DNA from: Lithospermum erythrorhizon
Lineage: Eukaryota; Streptophyta; Magnoliopsida; Boraginales; Boraginaceae
Assembly: GCA_019722365.1 (NCBI GenBank)
Contig: JADFUC010000294.1
Coordinates: 806,001-870,000 of the forward strand
DNA: 64,000 nt
Direction of reading: 5' to 3'
Part shown: one piece after another, positions 55,640 through 64,000 of the stretch
How positions within the stretch are numbered: position 1 is the stretch's first letter
How the letters are laid out: each line of letters begins with the position of its first letter
Notes under the pieces: model-generated
Databases searched by the model: none
What the model was told of the DNA's origin: nothing
The model's input: the letters and a program-made list of their open reading frames with translations, nothing else
Translations under genes and position numbers: made by a program

Positions 55640-57430
55640 TGTCCTTGAGCTTACTTAGTTAATTGTCGCATTCACTGAGGAAGTGCTTATTTTGGAATCT
55701 GTGGTATGATACTATGATAGCATGGGAAATTTTGTACGAATTTTGGTTGGTTTATTTAATATTGACTTCTGTATTTAGTTCTCTCTTCGAATTGTTTTAA
55801 TGACGTTTTTTTTTAATCTGTTTTTTATATTTTATCTTGTATATATTAAATGCGTTCGCGTTAATGAAAAATGAAATAGTATAAATATTTAACATACATT
55901 AATAAATTTATGTATTAGTTTCTTCTTCACTTGTTTAAGTATTATAAAGCGCTTTTAAAAATATAAATACATTATATTAAGAAAATCATTATAATATTGG
56001 GGAATAATGTAATGAATTAGTGTAAGTTACTACTTCTATGCAAGTAATCAAAACAGAAGATGTTTGTTTAGATTGATCAGTAAATGCTTTTGAGCGTTAA
56101 TTTTACATTGAAATTCTAGGAAGACATATAATTTGAATAATACTGATTGTTAAAAGATGTAATATGAAATGGAGGAACTAATATATTTATGATTAGCTAT
56201 ATTACTTCAAGTAAGTAAATTATAATATTACAATAGTAAGGTGTTTTTTAAATTAGAATAAACATAAATTTTTCTACTTCTATTTGTATGTATATTTCAA
56301 CAAATATATTTTTAGACTCAAATCACAAAAATAGATATAATATATTGTTCGAATTTCATTTTATAGTTTTGAAGGAGATATATAATGGGATCGATAATAG
56401 AGACGGCAAATATCAATTTTTTTTTACATATTTTAATATAGTCTTTTAGGAGTTATAAAATTATACTCCTAAAATTTAAAGTACATATAAGATTTTAAAT
56501 TCTTTCTGATTTTTGAATTTATCAAAATATGTGTATAATTTAAAGTATACAACCAACCTTTTTAATAGTTTAATCTCTATCAAAGGTAGGTGGAATGTTA
56601 TATGTGTATCGTTCATAGAATTTATTAGGATCAGCGTGATTAATAATAATAATTAGGAATAGCAATGTTAATATTCACTAATACTTATTTTTAATTTTAT
56701 ATAATTTAATCTATATTTAGTCATCTGATTAAATCTTTTTCAATTATTTTTAAATTTTGTAGAATTAAATATCTCCTCTATATACATAATTGAGTAAGTA
56801 TTAAAAAATATGAGTCAAAAGATATAACTAACTTATTTATTGAGAATGTTTGTATATGTTCATGGGATAAAAATATAATATATAGTTGTTTGTATCTTCT
56901 TTGCAATTGAACTTATTAAACATCCCTCTTTTTTAATCTCAAGTTATAAATCATATGAAGGTACATTCAAGTTTTTGTAAATCATATCTAAGAACATCAA
57001 TAATATTTTCTCAGTTTTCAAGAGACTCCAATATCTTTTGATAAGTTATTACAATCAGATAATCAACATATCAAATTCTATGCATAGTAGAAAAATAAAT
57101 ATTACAGAGAAAAATAATCAATCAAAATACTATTTATAACAATTAGTAAATACTTACCTTTTAGTTAAGCCACGTGCAAAACTTCTGATTGTCATATGAC
57201 TAGCATTTGGGTTTGACATTAGTGAGGAGAAAACACTTCTAGTGTGATATATAAACAAATATGAGAGAAATTGGTTCACTTCTTTGAGAGCATGATGACT
57301 TGCTAGCTAATTATATATATTTATACAATTACTTCCTTTAGAATGCATTAAGTAAGTTTAATCATAAAAAAATTATTTGAAAAAATAGGAATTGGTGTAA
57401 CTTCCAAGGAATTGGGAATGTCTAGACTAT
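55640..57430. other. AT-rich intergenic DNA containing a diverged MITE
   Basis: At about 55,950-56,185 the DNA aligns with the MITE at 16.3 kb: shared blocks are TATATTAAGAAAAT, ATTATAATATTGG, CTATGCAAGT, AGAAGATGTT, TTAACATTGAAATTCTAG-like text and a TGAAATGGAGGAACTA end. The left end is not clear. The rest is AT-rich with nothing recognised. Confidence 0.45.
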
Positions 57431-57439
57431 TGCGAAAAG

Positions 57440-57830
57440 CAAACCACTATAAAATTATCTTAAACTATAATTTTAATGTATTTTTTATCTTGATATAAAA
57501 TGCAAAAATTTATTTACTTATATTATTTTTAAAGAGATAATTACTATGAAATACTAAAGAGTATTGTAACTTCCAATCATTATAAATTATCTTAAAAGAA
57601 AATATAATCTTAATGTGTTTATTATCGTGATGTAAAATGCATTAATTTATTTCCTTATTTTATTTTTAAGATCGGTTATGGAATAATAAAGAGTATTGTA
57701 ACTCTCTAATCACTATAAATTGTCTTAAAAACAATTTTAATGTGAAATACATTAGTCGTTTACTTATTTTATTTTTAAGAGTAATTATTATTTTGGTACG
57801 ACAAAGAGTTTTCAACTCCTTTTTATAGGT
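57440..57830. repeat. Three-copy ~130-bp minisatellite
   Basis: Three units contain a CACTATAAATTATCTTAAA-type word (anchors near 57,443, 57,573 and 57,702), then AATYTTAATGTG, AAATGCA and TTATTTTATTTTTAAGA. The second and third junctions carry AAAGAGTATTGTAACT. No protein is encoded across it. Confidence 0.7.
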
Positions 57831-59740
57831 TTTAGTTTTTTTCATGTAATCTATTTCACTTATACCACCTCTATTATAATAATTCATAACTTCGTTTACC
57901 AAAAAGAAGAGTAATTATTATTTTATTATAATAATAAATTCAATATTTTTAATAATAATAAATACTATATAAGTAATAATACTATGAAAATAAAGAAGAT
58001 GATAATGTTATTATATATTTATATCAAATTTTTTGTAAGTTAAACTACAAATTACAAGTAATTTCAATATTTTATGATAATAGATATGAAAGCTAAATAT
58101 ATCTTAGCAAAATAAAAATTATAATATAATTTTCAAAACAAATACTAATGAAATTTATAACCATAAGTATAATATAACTCGTAGCTTTAATGAAATTTAT
58201 GTATTTTTGCTTTAGTGAATATAATAATTCGGTAATTTTTTTAAAAAATCATAAGTTAAAAGGTCTGCTTGGGTTATGGCTCATTATTTGAAATTTTAGA
58301 ATTTACACATGACTATCACATTTTCATTAGTTCTTAGCTTTTAATAATATAATATACTTGATATTCTCTTTATTCAATAAACAACTCATGCAATATGTTC
58401 TTAATAAAAAATAAAAGAATCGCTTACTTTATCTCAACTTCCAGAAGATATATAAATATAGATTTTTAATCATAAGTTAAATCAAATATTTTTTTAATTC
58501 AAGTTTTATTTTCACATAGAGTCTAACATTATACAATTTTATCTATTTTATTTATTATGTCATGACGATTTCATAATATATTATTGTATTATTCATATGA
58601 TGTTCAACAATAATATACACAATAATAGACAATAGATATTAGAATATATAAAACTCTTGCCGTTTTTGTCAACCATAAAATAATTATAATTATTAAATTT
58701 AATATTCATTTAACTTCATATTAAACTAATTATTATTTAATAATTGTATGTATTAAGTGTCTTTACAAAAATGAAAAGAAACATAATGCTTATTTATACT
58801 TTTAGAAGTATATGAATAGATATAGATTATAATTATAATGAAATAAATACATAAATATAATTATTTATTTTTTAATTATTCAATATTCTTTGTCTAAGTC
58901 TAAAGAATACGATAATGAAAATGCATGTAACTTTCCAATATTTTACTTATGATCTATAATTACAATGATTATTTTAATTATCCAATAGAGTCATGTAACA
59001 TCAATATTTAATAATTTTTAACTCACATTATTATTTAATTATTATTGAAGTTTGATAACCATTAGATGCTTGTAATTAACTCTATTTGAGAGGGGCAATA
59101 TAGTCTTAGCAAAAAAGAAAAAAACACCTTATTGAATCTACACTTTTATAAAGTATATAGATATAGATTATTCACTTCACAGTTTATTCTTAAATACTCT
59201 TCAAAATGTAAGGAGTAACATCAGGAAGAAGTATAGCTCTAGATTGACTAAAAAATTTACCAATGCAACTCGTATACTTTGATGTCGAATGGCAACAACT
59301 TATAACCTGTTGAAAATAAACCCTGGAATAAGGGGATGAAAATTGTGGGAGTTCTATTTAAAAATAAGTGAATAAGCGGTGTTTAAGCTGTTAATCTTAA
59401 GCAATAAAGTATTTTAAGAATAAGTGCGTAATTAAGTGTTTTTTAGATATTATTAAACAATCAAGTATTTTGAGTCGGATAGAATTATCTTTTAATTACT
59501 TGAATCAACACATACTAGTACAAACTACAAAGAACTTTGAGAATATAGTACTAAAATATATGTTGAAATAATTTCCATTACAATTCTTTTCTCATGTTTC
59601 TTGCTAGGTCTAAAGACATGCTTGATGATTGAATCTTTCTATTGACAATAGTTGGACCTCTCTCTTGTCATGTTAGTTGCATTTAGCTCATTGTTACCCC
59701 AAGGTGCAACTATCACTTGGACTTGTTTTTCCAGATCAAA
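57830..59740. other. Very AT-rich intergenic DNA
   Basis: Long A/T runs and no open frame that resembles a protein. In particular, no epimerase/reductase domain that could belong to the neighbouring dehydratase gene is visible here. Confidence 0.45.
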
Positions 59741-59749
59741 ATTCCCCCA

Positions 59750-60787
59750 TTAAAATTTAGGATGTGGATGAAGGGCTGATGTAACATCACCCCACCAATC
59801 ATGGTTCTTGGTATACCATTCAAGTGTCTTCTCTAAACCTTCCTTCCAAGAAGTCTTCTCTTTCCATCCCAACATTTTCAACTTTTGATCATCCAAGAAA
59901 TACCTATGATCATTAAAAGGCCTATCTTGAACAAATTGAATAGCTTCTTTGGAATCTAATCCAAACAACTTACAAACATCTCTTGCCACATCTAATACAC
60001 TCATTTCCTTCTTTGTCCCAATGTTATATACATGGCCAACTACCCCATTATGCAGAACCACATCAAAAGCCTCTGCAACATCATCACAATACAAATAACT
60101 CCGAACGTTCGACCCGTCGCCATGTATAGGCAACTTCTCCCCTTTCATGGCCAGCAGTATGAACTTGGGGATCAACTTTTCAGGAAATTGATTAGGACCA
60201 TAAACATTGTTTCCTCTTGTAGTAATTACTGGCAAGCCATAAGATTGATGGTAGGCCATAACCAACATCTCTGCCCCAGCTTTACTAGCAGAATATGGAT
60301 TTGTGGGCAGTAATTGAGAAGCCTCAGGATTCCCTTTTTCATCTTCCATATCACTCTCACCATAAACTTCATCAGTACTAACATGAATAAACCTCTTAAT
60401 CTGTTGATGTGTAAGCTTGCATGCTTCAAGAAGAACATGAGTACCATAAATATTATTCGTCGTAAATTCGAAGGAATTTCCGAATGAATTGTCAACATGG
60501 GATTGTGCAGCAAAGTGCATGATTGTGTCGATCTCTTCAACAACTAAGATATAGTTAATGAAATCAGCACTCAAGATATCTGCCTTCACAAACTTGAAAT
60601 TTGGAGAAGCATGACATGGACATAGATTCTTGAGACTGGAACAATAATCAAGCTTATCAAGTGCAATAATTTTGTAATCTGGGTAGTTTTTTATGAGGTG
60701 TCTGGTCACATGGGAGGCTATGAAACCTGCAGCTCCAGTTATGAGGATCTTCTTGGGAGCATATGGAGGAGCTGATCTTGATGCCAT
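59750..60787 (-). CDS. Stand-alone UDP-glucose 4,6-dehydratase (RHM N-terminal domain only)
   Basis: One intronless frame of 345 residues, strongly like the N-terminal dehydratase half of RHM/MUM4 UDP-rhamnose synthases, which turns UDP-glucose into UDP-4-keto-6-deoxyglucose in the cytosol. It has the NAD-binding GAAGFIA at 18-24, MHFAAQSHVDNS at 90-101, STDEVYG at 137-143 with the catalytic Thr-Asp-Glu, the YSASK pair at 165-169, and NVYGPNQFPEKLIPKF. All expected active-site residues are present, so it should fold and work. It stops after SALHPHPKF, where RHM proteins run on through a linker into the 3,5-epimerase/4-keto-reductase half; that half is absent. The product would need a separate epimerase/reductase (NRS/ER type) to reach UDP-rhamnose. 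It could be a truncated RHM copy or a genuine one-domain gene. Confidence 0.92.
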   Translation of the reverse strand: MASRSAPPYAPKKILITGAAGFIASHVTRHLIKNYPDYKIIALDKLDYCSSLKNLCPCHASPNFKFVKADILSADFINYILVVEEIDTIMHFAAQSHVDNSFGNSFEFTTNNIYGTHVLLEACKLTHQQIKRFIHVSTDEVYGESDMEDEKGNPEASQLLPTNPYSASKAGAEMLVMAYHQSYGLPVITTRGNNVYGPNQFPEKLIPKFILLAMKGEKLPIHGDGSNVRSYLYCDDVAEAFDVVLHNGVVGHVYNIGTKKEMSVLDVARDVCKLFGLDSKEAIQFVQDRPFNDHRYFLDDQKLKMLGWKEKTSWKEGLEKTLEWYTKNHDWWGDVTSALHPHPKF

Positions 60788-61915
60788 CCCTTTTTAGCTG
60801 CTTGTATATAAATTTCTTTAGTTTATATAATGCACAAATTTGTTTTTCAAATGACTAATGATTCATGCAACCTAAATCTTCTAATCGATAATTAGGCAAA
60901 AAATACAACAATCTTCCACAATTATTAAAGATGTAACAAATATTCAAGATTCTAATAAAAGGCTATAATTCAAGAATGAAAACAGATGCATAATCTAAGT
61001 CACAAACAAACATGGTGACTAAACAAACAATATATAGGTAACCATTATAATTTATCTTACAATTGTGAGTCCTTCAAGCATAATTATTCATGACCATTAA
61101 TCATTTTAATCATTTTTTTACATGCATGAATGTATGGGAGAATGTGAGAGGAATAAGATCTTACTTGTTGTCCAATTTGTATGTAATGTGTTCATGAAGT
61201 ATCTTTTGAGTGAACAATTAATTCAGTTTGTTCAAAATCAAGGAAAAAAAACATTGAAAGAAAATGAATGATGTAGTCTATAATGGATAAAATAAGAATA
61301 CACCGAAAGTTGTAGTTTGTTACAATATAAATCGGGTCTTTCTCGTTTTGTTAGGTAACTTTTAATGGAACGTGTCACTTATCCATAAAATATAGCTTTG
61401 CATGATGGTTTTTATATTACACACAAACACTTAACCAATTTTTTTGCCCCATTATACTTAAAAAGAAATGATTTTAACAGAATTGATATATTTATATTTC
61501 TTTGTTACTTTAAACCCATTTTTACATTACAATCAACAAATAAAATCATTTGTCTAACTAACATGAGTACACACATAAGGGGGGCATTAATCACTGTCCT
61601 TTTAGAAGTGCTACAAATTGGTTCCGTTTTGCTTGCAATTGGTCAAGAAAGTCATTTTTTACAATACTACACATGCTCTTCCTACTAGAAGTGCTACAAA
61701 TTGCACTAAATATAGATTAGTCTGAATTAGGACCACCACTAATGGTCTTCCTTGGTACAAATACTAACAGAGAATTGAATGGGAATAATACCCCATATCT
61801 TTGAGGAAACAATCTGCTACAATCTAGGCCATAAATATCAAGAACTGCAACGAAAATAACATGAATAAGATCCATCCGACTTCAGATTCAATCGTGTCCG
61901 ATGGGATCTGAATAA
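60788..61915. other. Dehydratase promoter region and KAKU4 3' flank
   Basis: Upstream DNA of the dehydratase gene and, from about 61,700, probably the 3' untranslated region of the KAKU4-like gene. The frame at 61,398-61,688 matches nothing. No regulatory site is strong enough to call. Confidence 0.4.
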
Positions 61916-61920
61916 CATCC

Positions 61921-63781
61921 TCATCCCTTCCTCTGCCTCTTTGGCTGTCTTCTGACTGTTTTTTTGCCTTGTTGCTTCGTGCCCATACCATCGGAGTTCC
62001 CTTCCACTGCATGCTTTCCCTCTGCCTCACTCTGTTCCTGAGATAGTTCCTCATAACCGTTCTGGGAGCCATTTTCCACAGTAACAGTGTCATGTGCAGC
62101 ATTGTCTTCAATACCATTGGAGTTCCCTGCCAATGCATGCTTTCCCTCTGCCTCACTCTGGTCCTGAGAGAGTTCCTCATGAGTGTTGTGGGAGCCATTT
62201 TTGACATTAACAGCAGTGTCATGTGCAGCATTGTCTTCAATAGTATGGCGCTGGGTTTCTCCTATTAAACCACCTCTAGACAAACTGCACACACACAAAA
62301 TTATGTTATGTTAAAGCACAAGTCGAACAAAGGCAAGGTACATGATTGACCATAAACTTTAACCTCGCAGGTGAAGGTGTGACTCCGTTGGCTTTCTGAG
62401 TTTCAGAGTGCTGTGGTAAACCACGATGTTTTAATTCCGCATATTTGGAACCATTTCTGCTACTGAAGTTTGTATCTATGTATTATAAAGTGCAACAAAC
62501 ATATTTACTAAAAGCATCACCAATGGAAGCCAAAATCACAATGAAAGAACGGAAGTGGCAAAAACGATAGATCACCTTTTGATGATGATAATGGACGAAT
62601 CATGTCTTCAGTTGCCTTTGAACGCACTTTTCTAATTTCATCCTGCATACTCCAAGCCCCAGAAGAAAGGTAGTTTCTTTCCTGCCAAATTACAGAATGC
62701 ACAAACTATAAAAGCTAAACCATGTAACTAAGAAAATAATAAGACAAAGGCCAATAAGTGATCCATGGTGATCTATTTACTCTATCGATCATTACTCAAA
62801 ACAACTTATGTCAAGTGATCATTATTCTAGTTTCTTTCATTCATTAGAGAGTATAATGCAACAAATACTATAAGGAAATCAATATTCTAGTTTCTACCAC
62901 ACTTGTCTATCACTATCCAATGGAGCAAGAATATTTTGGGGATGAAGCAAATCATAACCAATTCACCATGAAATGGCATGAGATGACAGTATCACTGCTA
63001 ATTTTAACATATAAATTTATGTTTCTGGTATGAAAAGTGATGGAAGATAAAGTAGGCACACCTTCAAGTGAGAGACCGGATGCAGTTCTTCTTCTGATGT
63101 GAGTCGTGTTAACATAGTTGAAGGTGTCCTGAGTTCAAAATGCTCTGTAGAAGGAGAGGCCCATGGAGGCCGGGCTCGCATATATGATTTTGCCATGTCT
63201 GCAGGTGATCCAGCCTCACTTTCTATCTGCAACAGGGAATGCCTATTTAGTAATGTCATTGGAGAACAGCAACAAACATTAAAAAACCAAATGTTTATTT
63301 AGAGAATCATTGATCTTCCTCAGATAATGGCATGGCATTATTAGTCGCTACGGACATATATCTTGGGCATCATAAGAGAACTAATATATTATTACAAATT
63401 GAAGCTAAGTGACGTTTAGAAAATTATTACTGAGGACTAAACACGAAACTGACATGTTGGATCATTGTAGAATATAGGCTACTGTTCCCATGTCCGAAGT
63501 CTGACTGTGGACTCCGTCCTGCTTTCTTTTCTTCTAAGAACTTTCTTGCTTCCATAACAGCATGATCAGGAGTAACTGCATTGTGTGATGTGGAAAGTCA
63601 TATAAAGATTTGCCTTAAGAGATGAGAAGTGATAAATCTACTGCATTGAAACTCAAGAACAGTAACAATTAAAACTCTACTTCCAGGTGTAAGAGCTGAG
63701 TCAACCATCTTTCCCCCATCTACAGTCGAATGTTCCAGAACTCGTGAGTTGATGAGCTTTACTAACTTATCACATTCTTCT
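61921..63781 (-). CDS. KAKU4: KAKU4-like nuclear-envelope protein, 3' part
   Basis: The 3' part of a gene resembling plant KAKU4, a partner of CRWN lamina-like proteins that shapes the nucleus at the inner nuclear envelope. Exons 63781-63681, 63575-63454, 63226-63062, 62681-62521, 62462-62364 and 62284-61921 join in phase. Recognised segments are REECDKLVKLINSRV, VMEARKFLEEKKAG, MRARPPWASPS, LTSEEELHPVS and MQDEIRKVRSKATEDM, and the tail is basic (RRQPKRQRKG). The family call rests on memory of these blocks and is less sure than the splice structure. Two adjacent 43-residue repeats sit near the C-terminus. The 62520-62463 intron is only 58 bases; an alternative donor at about 62,568 is more typical but breaks the frame. 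Upstream exons lie beyond the window. Confidence 0.65.
61983..62241 (-). repeat. Two in-frame 129-bp repeats in last KAKU4 exon
   Basis: IEDNAAHDT begins two adjacent copies of 43 residues with shared NGS.N..EELSQ and QSEAEGKHA blocks and a GNS(N/D)G end. The offset is 129 bases (matching CATGTGCAGC words at 62,091 and 62,220 on the plus strand). The copies are close enough to suggest a recent duplication. Confidence 0.9.
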
Positions 63782-64000
63782 CTGTGACGACGATGACAGC
63801 ACAATAAATTGAAAAGTTGGATGTTCAGAAATAGCATCTTAAAAACTCAAAACAAAAAAGTTAGTACATTCTAGCTATTTCAACTCTGCTATTTTAAAGT
63901 AGGCACATATTAAATGAACAGATATACGTGTGATTTAAAGACTGCAGATATTACAATAAGGTGTCAAATAGCACCAACATTAGGAGGAGAAAATAAAATT
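63782..64000 (-). other. Upstream intron of KAKU4-like gene
   Basis: A splice acceptor (CACAG before AGAAGAATG) sits at 63,782, so this stretch should be intron that continues past the window edge. No further exon is recognised. Confidence 0.5.

Noticed and set aside
61824..62240. Second long frame over the KAKU4 repeat
   Set aside because: It is an off-frame shadow of the repeated exon; the other frame joins in phase with five upstream exons.

Overview
The window is nuclear DNA from a flowering plant. It is AT-rich, has intron-split genes with plant-specific families, and carries plant LTR retrotransposons and a SINE. The protein matches point to a eudicot; I cannot name the species. All gene calls come from reading translated exons and splice sites by eye, with no database search.

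Layout. (1) 1-3.6 kb, minus: a complete three-exon BT1-type plastid adenylate carrier. (2) 5.1-9.1 kb, minus: an eleven-exon UAP56/Sub2 DEAD-box mRNA-export helicase. Nine exons are clean, but exons 4 and 5 carry small deletions, stops and lost splice donors, so it is a pseudogene or a badly polished stretch of assembly. (3) 10.1-12.6 kb, minus: a single-exon SD2-5-type G-lectin receptor kinase. (4) 12.7-34.2 kb: a gene-poor block with a degenerate Ty1-copia element, gene-like debris, a MITE and minisatellites. (5) 34.3-36.0 kb, minus: a three-exon group IId WRKY factor. (6) 36.1-44.8 kb: more transposon debris, including a solo LTR and a SINE, each with a target-site duplication. (7) 44.9-55.0 kb, plus: a nine-exon TNO1-like trans-Golgi coiled-coil protein. 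(8) 55.0-59.7 kb: AT-rich DNA with an organelle-derived tRNA-His fragment, a MITE relative and a minisatellite. (9) 59.7-60.8 kb, minus: a stand-alone UDP-glucose 4,6-dehydratase equal to the N-terminal half of RHM rhamnose synthases. (10) 61.9 kb to the window end, minus: the 3' part of a KAKU4-like nuclear-envelope gene whose 5' end lies outside.

The genes do not form a cluster or pathway; they are ordinary neighbours of unrelated function (carrier, RNA helicase, receptor kinase, transcription factor, vesicle traffic, nucleotide-sugar synthesis, nuclear shape). I found no convincing new biological system. The points most worth checking are the damaged helicase exons, the one-domain rhamnose-synthase relative, the in-frame repeat expansions in TNO1 and KAKU4, a duplicated E2F-like site before TNO1, and well-bounded mobile insertions.
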